64,000 nucleotides of DNA from positions 86,495 to 150,494 of the forward strand of contig CACGVC010000001.1 in NCBI GenBank assembly GCA_902576335.1. The letters run 5' to 3'. The notes under the pieces are model-generated. The model did no database searches, had not been told where the DNA came from, and worked only from the letters and a program-made list of their open reading frames with translations. Position 1 is the first letter of the stretch; the number at the start of each line of letters is the position of its first letter. The DNA comes from an uncultured Pelagibacteraceae bacterium (lineage in GTDB: Bacteria > Pseudomonadota > Alphaproteobacteria > Pelagibacterales > Pelagibacteraceae). Shown in pieces: positions 1 through 10,687 of this stretch. The position numbers were made by a program, and so were the translations under genes.

Positions 1-2366
1 TAGCTAAATTCGGTTGGAAAGACACAATACTCTTAGAAAGAGATCAATTAACGTCAGGCACAACTTGGCATGCGGCAGGTTTAGTAAGTCAGTTGGGTCC
101 AACTGCAGCTGTCACAAAAATTAGAAAATATACTTTAGATTTATATAAAGAGCTTGAAAAAAAAGTTGATCATTCTGCAGGTTTAAGATTAAACGGAGCA
201 CTTTCGATCGCTCAAAATAAAGGAAGATGGCAAGAACTTCAAAGACAAGCAACGACCGCACAACTTTACGATGTTGACGTAAGAATTTTAGATAAGGATC
301 AAATCAAAAAAGATTATCCCATAATCAATACAGATGAAGTTATAGGAGGAATTTTAATGCCAGGTGATGGTGCTGCAGATCCTTCAGGTGTTACCCATAT
401 GTTAGCTAAAGCAGCAAGAATGGAGGGTGCACAAATTTTTGAAAAGTCACCGGTTGAAGAAATTTTAACTAAAGATGGAAAAATTTCTGGAGTTAAAGTC
501 AAAGGCCAAAAAATTGAATGTGAATATATTGTTTTAGCCTCAGGTATGTGGTCAAGGCAAATAGGAGAAAAAGCTGGTGTTAGTATTCCATTGTATCCAG
601 CAGAACATTTTTACATTATTACTGAACCAATTAAAAATTTATCTAAAACATTACCAGTTGTTAGAGATTTTGATAATCGAACTTATATAAAAGAAGATGC
701 AGGAAAAATACTAGTTGGAATTTTTGAAGGGAATTCATTTCCTGCCTGGAATAAAACTAATAAAGTTCCAGAAGATTTTTCCTTTGGTGAGTTTCAAGAA
801 AATTTTGAACATTTTGAACCTTATTTAGCTTCAGCAATTAAAAGATTTCCAATTTTAGAAACTGCTGGAATTAGAAAATTTTTTTCAGGACCAGAATCTT
901 TCACGCCTGATACCAACACATTATTAGGAGAAGTACCTGAGATTAAGAATTTTTTTGTATGTTGTGGTTTAAATAGTATCGGAATAGGCAGTGGCGGTGG
1001 TGTTGGTAAGGTTACAGCAGAATGGTTGATGAATGGTCATATTAATGAAGATATTTTTAGTTATGATATAAAAAGATTTCAAAAATTTCATTCAGATTTA
1101 GGTTTTATAAAAAAAAGAATTACAGAGTCATTAGGAGATTTGTATGGAATGCATTGGCCATTTAAACAGCATAAAACTTCCAGAGATATAAAAAAACTTC
1201 CACATCATGATAATTTAAAAAGCTTTGGAGCATGTTTTGGTGTTTCGGGTGGATATGAAAGACCTATGTGGTTTGCACTAGATGGTGAAAAGGCGGAGTA
1301 TGAATATAGTTATAACTATCAAAGTTGGTATCCCTCAGCTGAGTATGAAACTAATAATACTTTAAAAAATGTTGGCTTATTTGATCTAACTCCTTTTTCA
1401 AAGTTCGAAATAAAATCTGATAAAGCCCATCAAGAATTACAAAGAATTTGCACTGCAAATATTAAAAAAGAAGTTGGTAAATGTACCTATACTCATATGT
1501 TAAACTCAGATGGAGGTATTGAGACTGATTTAACTATAGTAACGATAGATGAAAACCATTTTAGAATAATTAGTTCTGCCGCAACAAGAGAAAGAGACAA
1601 GCATCACATCAAAAAACATTTAAATAAAGATATTGAATTGAAAGATGTAACTGATGATTATTGTGTTTTTGGTTTATTTGGACCAAAAAGCAGAAATCTT
1701 TTAAGTTCATTAAGTAAAGATAATTTTGATAATGGAAATTTCAAATTTGGAACAGCAAAATTTATTTCAATCGAGGATATTAAAATTTGGACACAGAGAT
1801 TGTCTTATGTTGGGGAGTTAGGATATGAACTTTACGTTGAAGCCAAAGATGCGAAAAATATTTATGAATTGATTATAGAAAAAGGTAAAAATTTTAATCT
1901 TTCAAATTGTGGTATGCACGCAATGGATATTATGCGAATGGAGAGTGGTTTTCTACATTGGGGACACGATATTTCGCCTGAGGAAAATCAATATCAAGCA
2001 GGCTTATCTTTTACAATCAGTAATAAAAAAAATGTAGATTTTATTGGTAAGTCAGCTCTTGAAAAAATTAATAATAAGAAGATCAAAACAAGATTTGCTA
2101 TGTTTACTTTAAAAGATAGTAAACCTGGAGAACCACTATTACTTCATGATGAGCCTATTTATTTAGAAGATAAGATAATAGGTAGATCAACTTCAGGAAA
2201 TTACTCTTTTAACTTTAAGAAAAATCTGACTTTTGGTTACATCAAAAACGATTTTTCCAATGCAAAATTGAAAGATAGTAAATTATTTATCGAGGTTGAG
2301 AAAAAGAAATACGAAATTGAATTGATTAATAAACCATTAAAACAGACAAATTTTAAGACAAATTAA
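1..2366 (+). CDS. FAD-dependent oxidoreductase with C-terminal GcvT (aminomethyltransferase-like) domains, dimethylglycine/sarcosine dehydrogenase-like; 5' end outside window
   Basis: Frame stays open upstream of the ORF start to the window edge (AKFGWKDTILLERDQLTSGTTWHAAGLVSQLG); DAO-type N-terminus then GCV_T-like region (GELGYELYVE, GMHAMDIMRMESGFLHWGHDISPEENQYQAGL). Confidence 0.88.
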   Translation, partial: AKFGWKDTILLERDQLTSGTTWHAAGLVSQLGPTAAVTKIRKYTLDLYKELEKKVDHSAGLRLNGALSIAQNKGRWQELQRQATTAQLYDVDVRILDKDQIKKDYPIINTDEVIGGILMPGDGAADPSGVTHMLAKAARMEGAQIFEKSPVEEILTKDGKISGVKVKGQKIECEYIVLASGMWSRQIGEKAGVSIPLYPAEHFYIITEPIKNLSKTLPVVRDFDNRTYIKEDAGKILVGIFEGNSFPAWNKTNKVPEDFSFGEFQENFEHFEPYLASAIKRFPILETAGIRKFFSGPESFTPDTNTLLGEVPEIKNFFVCCGLNSIGIGSGGGVGKVTAEWLMNGHINEDIFSYDIKRFQKFHSDLGFIKKRITESLGDLYGMHWPFKQHKTSRDIKKLPHHDNLKSFGACFGVSGGYERPMWFALDGEKAEYEYSYNYQSWYPSAEYETNNTLKNVGLFDLTPFSKFEIKSDKAHQELQRICTANIKKEVGKCTYTHMLNSDGGIETDLTIVTIDENHFRIISSAATRERDKHHIKKHLNKDIELKDVTDDYCVFGLFGPKSRNLLSSLSKDNFDNGNFKFGTAKFISIEDIKIWTQRLSYVGELGYELYVEAKDAKNIYELIIEKGKNFNLSNCGMHAMDIMRMESGFLHWGHDISPEENQYQAGLSFTISNKKNVDFIGKSALEKINNKKIKTRFAMFTLKDSKPGEPLLLHDEPIYLEDKIIGRSTSGNYSFNFKKNLTFGYIKNDFSNAKLKDSKLFIEVEKKKYEIELINKPLKQTNFKTN

Positions 2367-3214
2367 ACTTTATTTTTTAAAAGAAACACAAATATAAAGC
2401 CAGTGATGTACATAATCAAAGCATATGCAGCTGTTGGAGTTATGTAGACTATATCTGTACCGAATATTTGTGTAGAAACAAATATTGCTAAAGTACCATT
2501 TTGTAATCCACATTCTAAAGCAATACATTTTTGTTGCTTTATTCCTGAGGCAAAAGTTTTACCAAGGTAATAGGCCACAATCATCATTGTTATATTCAGA
2601 ATAAAAGTAATAAAGCCTGCTTGTATTAAAAAATCTAAAAAACTTTCTCTTTCTTCGTAAAATGCAGCAATAAAAAAAATAACAAATAATACTATATTAA
2701 GTTTTTCAAATATTTGAATTTTTGAGTTTACAAAATTTTCAGCAAATTTTCTTATAATCATTCCCAAGATAACCGGAATTGTTACAACCAAAAACATTTT
2801 TAGTGCTATACCAGTCATTGAAATGTTTTGAGAAATATCTGTAATTCCAAGTAAATCAGCAGATATAAAAATTATAAGAGGAACAGTAATAATAGAAATT
2901 AAACTGATTATAGCCGTTAAAGTAATAGATAAAGCGACATCTCCATTGGCAAATTTTGTTAATATATTAGATGTAACTCCACCTGGTGCAGCAGCGATAA
3001 TCATAACTCCAATTGCTATTTCAGGTGGTACTTTTAAAATAACAATTAATAAATAAGCAATTAATGGAAGGATGATTAATTGAGAAATAAAACCTACAAA
3101 AAAATCTTTTCGATTTTTTAATACTCTCGTAAAATCTTCAACTTTTAAACCTAAACCTAAACCCAACATTATTAATGCCAGTATGATAGGTGCTATTTTT
3201 GTAACTATCTCCAT
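2363..3214 (-). CDS. bile acid:sodium symporter (BASS) family transporter
   Basis: Multi-TM protein with AAAPGGVTSNILTKFANGDVALS and ECGLQNGTLAIFV motifs typical of BASS family. Confidence 0.85.
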   Translation of the reverse strand: MEIVTKIAPIILALIMLGLGLGLKVEDFTRVLKNRKDFFVGFISQLIILPLIAYLLIVILKVPPEIAIGVMIIAAAPGGVTSNILTKFANGDVALSITLTAIISLISIITVPLIIFISADLLGITDISQNISMTGIALKMFLVVTIPVILGMIIRKFAENFVNSKIQIFEKLNIVLFVIFFIAAFYEERESFLDFLIQAGFITFILNITMMIVAYYLGKTFASGIKQQKCIALECGLQNGTLAIFVSTQIFGTDIVYITPTAAYALIMYITGFIFVFLLKNKV

Positions 3215-3258
3215 AACCCCTCTGTAAAATAGTATTACAAATACAGCTTATTTAAGAT

Positions 3259-4236
3259 TTATGAAATTGCAATTAAATTTAAAATTCTTGTTATAAATTT
3301 TGATTTTTCCTTAAAAAAATCTAATTGGTAATTTAGAATCTCGTCCCTGTTATTTCCTGTTAGAAAATATTGTTTTTTATCATTAACTTTTAAATTTCCT
3401 TTTTTAATCAAAAATTTACATTTTCTTATAACTGTTGCTCTTGGAATATTTGTCATTTCTGAAATAGACATAGCACTTAAACCTGGTTTGGTTAGCTGAA
3501 GAGGATTAGTAAATGTATCATCAACAAAATGTTTGTTATCTCTATTTATAGAAAAGTCTCTTGGAAATGTTTTTGTATTTAATGCTTGATGCATCATAAT
3601 TGTCCCAATGACATGAACGGTCGTCAAGTCGTTAAACATTTTTTGATAACCAACAATCCATGGAATTTGCATTCTGTAATACCATCTCCAACATAATGTA
3701 AAATTTTTTTTGATCAATTTTTCTAAATCGTTTTTGTCAATTTTTTTAAAGAATAATTTTTCTTTATTTAAAAGTTCCCCAACTCTAAAGAGATATTTTG
3801 AAGTCAGTGGTATTTGATTTATAGGTTTAACATAAAAATAAGCAGACCCATCAATTATAACTTGTTTTTTTTTTCTCTTTATAACGCCTAGTTTTTCTAG
3901 TTCTAAAACTTTACGTCTTAAGGTTTCTTTTGGTAAATTAAGTTTTTCACACAATTCTGAGATACTAAACTCATTTATTTGTAAATTATCTTTTGCATAA
4001 AATTGATCGTATGTTTGTGTAATATTAACTTGATGGTAAAAATTTAAAGTTTTTTCGACTAAAGAAATTATTATTAAGAATTTTAAATGATCTTGAAAAG
4101 ACGTGTAGATTCCATTAATCCAATTCCACTGATGTGTTATCCAATCTGTACCAAGAGCTTCATAGTTTTGTAGAATACAATTATAAACTTGATCCTCTGA
4201 AAGTGTTTTTGAAAAATCTATTTGTTTAGCTTCCAT
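3259..4236 (-). CDS. Transcriptional regulator with two winged-HTH-like segments
   Basis: ISELCEKLNLPKETLRRKVLELEKLGVIKR and SISEMTNIPRATVIRKCKFLIKKGNLK both read as wHTH recognition segments. Confidence 0.65.
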   Translation of the reverse strand: MEAKQIDFSKTLSEDQVYNCILQNYEALGTDWITHQWNWINGIYTSFQDHLKFLIIISLVEKTLNFYHQVNITQTYDQFYAKDNLQINEFSISELCEKLNLPKETLRRKVLELEKLGVIKRKKKQVIIDGSAYFYVKPINQIPLTSKYLFRVGELLNKEKLFFKKIDKNDLEKLIKKNFTLCWRWYYRMQIPWIVGYQKMFNDLTTVHVIGTIMMHQALNTKTFPRDFSINRDNKHFVDDTFTNPLQLTKPGLSAMSISEMTNIPRATVIRKCKFLIKKGNLKVNDKKQYFLTGNNRDEILNYQLDFFKEKSKFITRILNLIAIS

Positions 4237-4349
4237 AAATTAAAATTAGATATTAATGACCCAAATTGAACACATGTCAACTAAATACAGACCCATATTG
4301 GACTTTTTTGTAAATTGAAAAAAATTACACTTTATGATTTATAGGCGGA

Positions 4350-4562
4350 ATGAAGAATGAAGGCTCTACAGATTTAAATACTAAAATCGAGATCCCGAAT
4401 GACTTCAATGAAGCTGGAGATCCTTTAAAAAGAAGAGTTGATATCAACATTTTAAAATCAAAACTTCAAGAGAATGAGAGTAGAGAGTTCAAAAAAAATC
4501 TTATCATTTTAATATTTCTATTTACAATGTTGGGAGTTTTAGGGATTAACCTCTCGTTATGA
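4350..4562 (+). CDS. Small tail-anchored membrane protein, unknown function
   Basis: 70 aa; hydrophilic N-terminus, single C-terminal TM helix (NLIILIFLFTMLGVLGINLSL); overlaps next ORF by ATGA. Confidence 0.55.
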   Translation: MKNEGSTDLNTKIEIPNDFNEAGDPLKRRVDINILKSKLQENESREFKKNLIILIFLFTMLGVLGINLSL

Positions 4563-4810
4563 TGAAATTTGCAAATATGAGTTTTTCGTGGTTAAATAAG
4601 ACTATGAAAAGTTCTGGTTTTAATGTCAGAGAAAAGTTGGTTGAAAAGTATCTCGTAAAAGACAATCCAAAAAGTCAATCTAAAAGTACGAATATAAATG
4701 TTTTGCTAAATAGAGTAAGGGCTGAAAAAAAAAGTGAGAGTATGAAAAAAATATATTTTTCTGCTGTAGCTTCTACTGGTTTAGTATTGTTTGGACTTCT
4801 GATTTTCTAA
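4559..4810 (+). CDS. Small tail-anchored membrane protein, unknown function
   Basis: 83 aa; basic N-terminus, C-terminal TM helix (IYFSAVASTGLVLFGLLIF); translationally coupled to preceding ORF. Confidence 0.55.
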   Translation: MMKFANMSFSWLNKTMKSSGFNVREKLVEKYLVKDNPKSQSKSTNINVLLNRVRAEKKSESMKKIYFSAVASTGLVLFGLLIF

Positions 4811-4813
4811 AAT

Positions 4814-5848
4814 TTATTTTGTAAAAGTTTCATTAAACTGATTGCTTACTCTTACAAACGTTGTGCATTTACTCAGTTGTTTTAAAGATGGTGCACCCAC
4901 ATATGTACAGCTGCTTCTAACACCACCAAGAATATTTAAAATGGTCTCATTAATTTTTCCTCGGTAATTTATCTTAACAGATCTGCCTTCGCTACTTCTA
5001 TAATTAGAAAGACCTCCATAATGCTTTTTATTAGCAACCTCCGAACTTGAACCATAAAATTCTATATATTTTGAACCATTTTTTTTTATTATTTTTCCAC
5101 CCCCTTCATCATGGCCTGCCAACATACCACCCAGCATGACAAAATCAGCACCTCCACCAAAACCTTTTGCAACATCACCAGGACAAGTACAACCTCCATC
5201 CGCAATAATATGTGCTCCTAAACCATGCGCAGCATCTGCACATTCAATTACCGCACTTAATTGAGGGTAACCAACTCCTGTTTGTATTCTAGTAGTACAT
5301 ACACTTCCCGGACCAATGCCAACTTTTACAATATCAGCACCACTTAAAACTAACTCTTGTGTCATGTCTGCAGTAACTACGTTTCCTGCAATAATAGTTT
5401 TCGTTGGATATTTGTCTCTAACTGATTTTATGAAATTAGTAAAATGCTCTGTATATCCATTAGCTACATCTATACATATAAATTTAAAAAAACTAAATTC
5501 TTTTAATACTTTATCCAAGTTACGAAAATCCTCTTTTTTGATGCCAACACTTAATGCTATGTTTTGATAAATTTTCTTTATATTTTTATTTTGTTTAATT
5601 TTTTTAACATCATGTTGTTTAGTTAGACATGTAATCATTCCATGCTCATTTAATTTTTCAGCTATACTAAGTTCTCCAACACCATCCATATTTGCAGCGA
5701 TTATTGGAATTCCTGACCATTCATTTTTACTATATTTAAAACGATAAGTTCTTAATAGATTTACATCTTTACGACTTTTTAATGTGCTTCTTTTAGGTCT
5801 AAATAAGACATCAGAGTAGTCTAATTTAAGCTCTTCTTCTATTCTCAT
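4814..5848 (-). CDS. guaC: GMP reductase (IMPDH/GMPR family)
   Basis: [67 protein letters not shown]; no CBS domains. Confidence 0.9.
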   Translation of the reverse strand: MRIEEELKLDYSDVLFRPKRSTLKSRKDVNLLRTYRFKYSKNEWSGIPIIAANMDGVGELSIAEKLNEHGMITCLTKQHDVKKIKQNKNIKKIYQNIALSVGIKKEDFRNLDKVLKEFSFFKFICIDVANGYTEHFTNFIKSVRDKYPTKTIIAGNVVTADMTQELVLSGADIVKVGIGPGSVCTTRIQTGVGYPQLSAVIECADAAHGLGAHIIADGGCTCPGDVAKGFGGGADFVMLGGMLAGHDEGGGKIIKKNGSKYIEFYGSSSEVANKKHYGGLSNYRSSEGRSVKINYRGKINETILNILGGVRSSCTYVGAPSLKQLSKCTTFVRVSNQFNETFTK

Positions 5849-5941
5849 TAAGTGAAAGATAACTTTGATATTCGAAATATCAATTATATTATTAGTTGAA
5901 AAAAATACTTTTAGTGGATAATTAACACTTATTTTAGGTAA

Positions 5942-8071
5942 ATGATTAGATACGTTTTATTTATATTTTTCTTTTTTGTATTTAGCTCAAATTCATTTGG
6001 TTTTATAACATTTAAACAATCAAAAGATATTTCTTCAGACGCAACAGGCCTTAGACAAATAAATTTTAAACCTGATGGAACAATTATGTATGTAACCAAT
6101 CGTGAAAATGATGATACATCCGTAGTTGATAGTGTAATACAATATTCTTTAAGCACACCATTTGATATTAGTACCGCAACTCTAACCTCTTCAACTACAT
6201 TAACAAATATAGATAAACCTCACGCAATACATTTTAAACCAGATGGAAAGGTTATGTATGTTATAGACAATGGATCTCTTACTGTCGAACAATACAATTT
6301 AACTACTGCTTGGGATACCTCTTCATTGGTTTATGACAATAATTTTACTGTATCAAATGAGAATCAACTTAGATCATTAGCTTTTAAATATGATGGAACC
6401 AAAATGTACGTAACTGGTAATGAAACAGAGGTAATACAACAGTTTACTTTATCTGTTCCTTGGGATGTAACAAGTGCAACAAAAGACTCAACTGAATCTC
6501 CTTCTTTAAGCGCCAAAGAAGACAAGGTAAGAAGTATCCAATTTAATTCAGATGGAACTATATTTTATATAGGTGGCAATGATACAGACTCTATTCATAA
6601 ATACACTCTATCAACTCCTTGGGACGTAAGTACATTAGAATTTTCTCAGTCATATTCATTTAGTGCACAAGTTTCATCAGCTGGCAATTCAATTATGGCA
6701 GGTTTTATTTTTACAGCCAATTTTACAAAATTATATATTACTCAAGATACAGACTCCAGACAAAGTCAGACAGGTGTAAATACTATATATGAATATAGCG
6801 TGGCTTGTGCTGGAACTATAACTTGTCTTGATGCATCAACTAATGGTGATGTAAAAGCTATCATTGAAGCCAATGTAGAGTCAGCTAAGCGTATTATTCA
6901 AAGCAACACCCTTCCAATATTTCATAGAATGGAATGGTTAAGAAGACATAAAAATAAAGATAACCTTTCTAATTTGAATGCTGAAATTGATTTTACAAAT
7001 CAAACAGTTGCAAAATTTGCTAGTGCTCTAAAGTCTTTGAAAAGAGAAAAGGATCGTTCTTACAATAGTGATGATTGGTTTGAATGGAGTGAGGGAAGAA
7101 TTGTCTTGGGAAATAAGCATGCTAGAAATATGTCTTCTAGAGATTTTCATAACCTAGGTGTTTCAATAGGTGCTGATAGAATTAATAAAGAAGATAGAGA
7201 TAAAATGTATGGTTATGTTTTTCAGTATGGAACAGATGTCATTCACATTGGTGGTAATGGCACAAAAGTAAATACTGATGTTTACAGCTTAGCTCTTTAT
7301 GAAACAAAACTTAGAGATAATCAAATTTTCACAGATGGTATTATTGGTATCAGTCATCTTGATATTGGGCATAGAAGAGTAATTAATGGAAATATGTTAA
7401 GAGGCGACAGAGAAGGACAACAAATATTTGGTTCAATTAATTTTGGAAAAAGAATTATAGATGAGAAATTTAATTTAAATCCAGGAATTAAATTAGATCT
7501 TGGATACACTAAACTCAAAATATTGAGGGAACAAACTACAATAGGTAATAGTCTTGCAGACGCATTAATATATAAAGATCAAGAAATTAAAACTGCGATT
7601 GCAACAATTGGAATTCTTTTTGATAGGACAGACGAACAAGGTGATACAATTATAAATCATCATGGAAGATTAGAATATGTTGGAGATCTAAGCTCATCTT
7701 CTGATGCAGAGTTTTATTTTGTGAACAATCCAAGCACATTATATAATTACACATCAAGTAACAAATCAGAACATAACTACAGAGTTGGTTATGGTATTGA
7801 TACAACTTCAGTTTCTGGATGGTCAACAGTGGTAAATTTTGAAAGATTTGGCGCTAGAGGCAAAGGTCATAGCAATGAACTTTATTTATCTGTAGGATAT
7901 GTACCAATTGATGGAATTAAATATGCATTTAAAATAAATGATTTTAAAAATGCTGGATTAGAATTTACTAGAGAAGTGAATGATTTAGATTTAAAGATTG
8001 TTACAAATTATGATTTTTTAAGTGTTACACCTAATTACAATGCAAATATTTCAATAAGCAATAGCTTTTAA
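5942..8071 (+). CDS. Secreted beta-propeller-like protein with C-terminal autotransporter-like beta-barrel
   Basis: Signal peptide; about four N-terminal repeats (FKPDGT.MYV...[11 protein letters not shown]); C-terminal amphipathic strands ending in F (ANISISNSF). Confidence 0.7.
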   Translation: MIRYVLFIFFFFVFSSNSFGFITFKQSKDISSDATGLRQINFKPDGTIMYVTNRENDDTSVVDSVIQYSLSTPFDISTATLTSSTTLTNIDKPHAIHFKPDGKVMYVIDNGSLTVEQYNLTTAWDTSSLVYDNNFTVSNENQLRSLAFKYDGTKMYVTGNETEVIQQFTLSVPWDVTSATKDSTESPSLSAKEDKVRSIQFNSDGTIFYIGGNDTDSIHKYTLSTPWDVSTLEFSQSYSFSAQVSSAGNSIMAGFIFTANFTKLYITQDTDSRQSQTGVNTIYEYSVACAGTITCLDASTNGDVKAIIEANVESAKRIIQSNTLPIFHRMEWLRRHKNKDNLSNLNAEIDFTNQTVAKFASALKSLKREKDRSYNSDDWFEWSEGRIVLGNKHARNMSSRDFHNLGVSIGADRINKEDRDKMYGYVFQYGTDVIHIGGNGTKVNTDVYSLALYETKLRDNQIFTDGIIGISHLDIGHRRVINGNMLRGDREGQQIFGSINFGKRIIDEKFNLNPGIKLDLGYTKLKILREQTTIGNSLADALIYKDQEIKTAIATIGILFDRTDEQGDTIINHHGRLEYVGDLSSSSDAEFYFVNNPSTLYNYTSSNKSEHNYRVGYGIDTTSVSGWSTVVNFERFGARGKGHSNELYLSVGYVPIDGIKYAFKINDFKNAGLEFTREVNDLDLKIVTNYDFLSVTPNYNANISISNSF

Positions 8072-8129
8072 TATTTCTTTAGTGTTTGAAAGAAAAAATA
8101 AAAGTAGTATATATCAAAAATAACTTAAT

Positions 8130-8206
8130 GGCGGGGTAGCTCAGTTGGTTAGAGCGCAGGACTCATAAGCCTGAGGTCAGTGGTTCGATCCCACTTCCCG
8201 CTACCA
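8130..8206 (+). tRNA. tRNA with CAT anticodon, probably elongator tRNA-Met (tRNA-Ile2 not excluded); CCA encoded
   Basis: GGCGGGG/TCCCGCT acceptor, GCTC..GAGC D-stem, CTCATAA anticodon loop (CAT 8164-8166), AGTGG TTCGATC CCACT T-arm, ACCA 3' end. Confidence 0.93.
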
Positions 8207-8211
8207 TTTAA

Positions 8212-9249
8212 ATGAAAAAAATTCTTTCTGTAATTGGTATATGTTTAACATTTGTTTTGTTGACTGACTTATTATTTGGGGCTTATTTATTAAAATTTAC
8301 CCCTAAAAAGATCGATCATACAACTATTCACAATGTTTACGATCATGATTTAAAAAAAAGTTTCAAAGTAAATTTAGAATGGTCCCCCGGAGAAACATAT
8401 CTTTTTTGTTCTAATAAAAATTCATTTAGAACTTTTTGTGATAAGATGGATTTTGATTCAAAAGAATTTGATATAGCATTCATAGGAGATAGTTTTACAG
8501 AAGGTGTTGGGGTTGATTACGAAGATACTTTTGTTGGAAGAATTGAAAATAAATTTGACAATTTAAAGATTGCTAATTTAGGTGTTGTATCTTATTCGCC
8601 ATCAATTTATTTTACTAAGTTAAGATATTTATTAGAAAATGGTTACAAATTCAAAAGAGTAATCATTTATTTTGATATTAGCGATATACATGACGATAAT
8701 AGAAAATACAGATTAATAGATAACAAAATAAGTAGAAAAAAATCAGTAATTTTATCTAATATCCAAAGAACCCTAAAATCATCTTTTCCATTTTTGGCAT
8801 ATTCATCAAAAGTATTGAAGAATGATGTATTTAAAAAAACAGATGTAATAAATAAATGTACTTATCTAGATTTCTGTCATGAAAAAAGTTCGTGGACTTT
8901 TAACAATAAGTTTTTTGGAGATAAAGAAATTAGTAAATCAATAGAATTTATGGAAATGACATATAAACTTTTACAGAAAAATGATATTAAAATGTCAGTT
9001 GGAATTTATCCTTGGCCAGCTCAAATTTTGTACGATAATAGTCAATCGAAGATTGTTAAATTAATGAATAATTTTTGTGTAAACAAATGTGAGTTTTTCT
9101 TTAACAATTTTCCTGATTTCTTTAATGAAATTACTTTTATTGAAAAAAAAAAAATTATTTCTAAGTATTATATTAAAGGCGATGTACATTTTAATTCTTT
9201 AGGTAATGAAAAAATATTTCAAAATTTTGTAAAGACCTTTAAAAATTAA
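8212..9249 (+). CDS. SGNH/GDSL-type hydrolase-like protein
   Basis: N-terminal TM/signal; FIGDSFTEGVGVDYEDTF block I and late GDVHFNSLGNEKIF block V. Confidence 0.65.
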   Translation: MKKILSVIGICLTFVLLTDLLFGAYLLKFTPKKIDHTTIHNVYDHDLKKSFKVNLEWSPGETYLFCSNKNSFRTFCDKMDFDSKEFDIAFIGDSFTEGVGVDYEDTFVGRIENKFDNLKIANLGVVSYSPSIYFTKLRYLLENGYKFKRVIIYFDISDIHDDNRKYRLIDNKISRKKSVILSNIQRTLKSSFPFLAYSSKVLKNDVFKKTDVINKCTYLDFCHEKSSWTFNNKFFGDKEISKSIEFMEMTYKLLQKNDIKMSVGIYPWPAQILYDNSQSKIVKLMNNFCVNKCEFFFNNFPDFFNEITFIEKKKIISKYYIKGDVHFNSLGNEKIFQNFVKTFKN

Positions 9250-9773
9250 TGTCCAGGAAATTCTATTAAATTTTCAACTTTAAAACCTTTATCTTCAAGC
9301 TTTTTGCATCCATCCAAATCAAATAAATTTATAACAAAAATAAATGCTGCAACATTAGCATCTGACATCTTAATTAACTTAGCAGCAGCTTCAGCTGTTC
9401 CCCCAGTAGCAATTAAATCATCAATGATTAAAACATTATCATTTTTTTCAAAAGAGTCCTTGTGGACTTCAATTGTAGCTGTTCCATATTCTAACTCGAA
9501 ATCAACTGAGTGAACTTCTGCAGGAAGTTTATTTTTCTTTCTAAGCATAATAAAAGGTTTTTTTAAAATAAATGAGACTGCTGAAGCAAAAACAAATCCT
9601 CGAGACTCAATTGCAGCGATCTTATCAAAATCATATTTTTTAGACCTTTCAACTATTTGACTAATTGCTTCAGCGAATGCGTCTTTGTCTTTAATTAGTG
9701 TAGTAATATCTCTAAAAAGAATCCCCTTTTTTGGATAGTCTTGAATAGATCTTATAAAATCTTTTAAATTCAT
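9246..9773 (-). CDS. apt: Adenine phosphoribosyltransferase
   Basis: IRSIQDYPKKGILFRDITTLIKD, AAIESRGFVFASAV, VLIIDDLIATGGTAEAA PRPP motif. Confidence 0.95.
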   Translation of the reverse strand: MNLKDFIRSIQDYPKKGILFRDITTLIKDKDAFAEAISQIVERSKKYDFDKIAAIESRGFVFASAVSFILKKPFIMLRKKNKLPAEVHSVDFELEYGTATIEVHKDSFEKNDNVLIIDDLIATGGTAEAAAKLIKMSDANVAAFIFVINLFDLDGCKKLEDKGFKVENLIEFPGH

Positions 9774-9814
9774 AATAAGTAATTATTGAAGTATAAATAA
9801 TTTATATTTTAAAC

Positions 9815-10687
9815 ATGACAAGAAATAAATTAGCAATAATTGGTGGAAGCGGTCTATATGATGTAGAGGAATTCACTGACAGGGAATTAATAGATTTGAA
9901 TACTCCCTGGGGTGAGCCATCTGATCAAATTTTAAAAACTATTTATAAAAATAAAGAAGTTTATTTCTTACCAAGACATGGAAGAGGACATTTCATTTCA
10001 CCTTCAAAAATTAACTTTAGAGCTAATATTGATGCACTGAAACAATTAGGGGTTACAGATATCGTATCTGTTTCAGCTGTCGGTTCATTGAAAGAGGATT
10101 TACCTCCCGGAAAGTTTGTAATAGTAGATCAATTTATAGATAGAACTTTTTCAAGAGTAAAAACATTTTTTGACAATGAAATAGTTGCACATGTTTCTAT
10201 GGCTCACCCAACATCTAGCGGTTTGATGAACGCATGTGAAGAGGCAATTAAAAAAGAAAAAATAGAATATCAAAGAGGTGGAACTTATGTGGTTATGGAG
10301 GGTCCGCAATTTTCAACTTTAGCAGAGTCAAATCTATATAGATCTTGGAAAGCAGATGTAATTGGAATGACTAATATGCCAGAGGCAAAATTAGCAAGAG
10401 AGGCAGAGATAAGATATGCGTCAGTTTCTATGGTTACAGATTATGACTGCTGGCATCCAGATCATGAAAATGTTGATGTTCAACAAGTAATAAAAGTTTT
10501 GTTAGGTAATGCAGCGAAAGCAAAAAATATGATTAAAAACTTAATAGAAAACTTTGAAAATCACATTGATCCTATGGATCCAACCAATAATTGTTTAGAT
10601 GTTGCAATTATTACAGCACCTGAAAAAAGAACAAAAAAAACAATAGAAAAACTTAAAACTGTTGCTGGTAGAGTTTTAAATCAATGA
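9815..10687 (+). CDS. mtnP: S-methyl-5'-thioadenosine phosphorylase
   Basis: IIGGSGLYDVEEF, FLPRHGRGHFISPSKINFRANIDALKQLGV, GGTYVVMEGPQFSTLAES, IGMTNMPEAKLAREAEI. Confidence 0.94.
   Translation: MTRNKLAIIGGSGLYDVEEFTDRELIDLNTPWGEPSDQILKTIYKNKEVYFLPRHGRGHFISPSKINFRANIDALKQLGVTDIVSVSAVGSLKEDLPPGKFVIVDQFIDRTFSRVKTFFDNEIVAHVSMAHPTSSGLMNACEEAIKKEKIEYQRGGTYVVMEGPQFSTLAESNLYRSWKADVIGMTNMPEAKLAREAEIRYASVSMVTDYDCWHPDHENVDVQQVIKVLLGNAAKAKNMIKNLIENFENHIDPMDPTNNCLDVAIITAPEKRTKKTIEKLKTVAGRVLNQ

Noticed and set aside
314-502. Minus-strand ORF of 62 aa inside the FAD oxidoreductase
   Set aside because: Antisense to a well-supported CDS; no recognisable domain or RBS.
5316-5567. Plus-strand ORF inside guaC
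   Set aside because: Antisense shadow ORF of a conserved gene.
5929-6156. Minus-strand 75-aa ORF over the autotransporter start
   Set aside because: Overlaps the signal peptide region antisense; no coding support.
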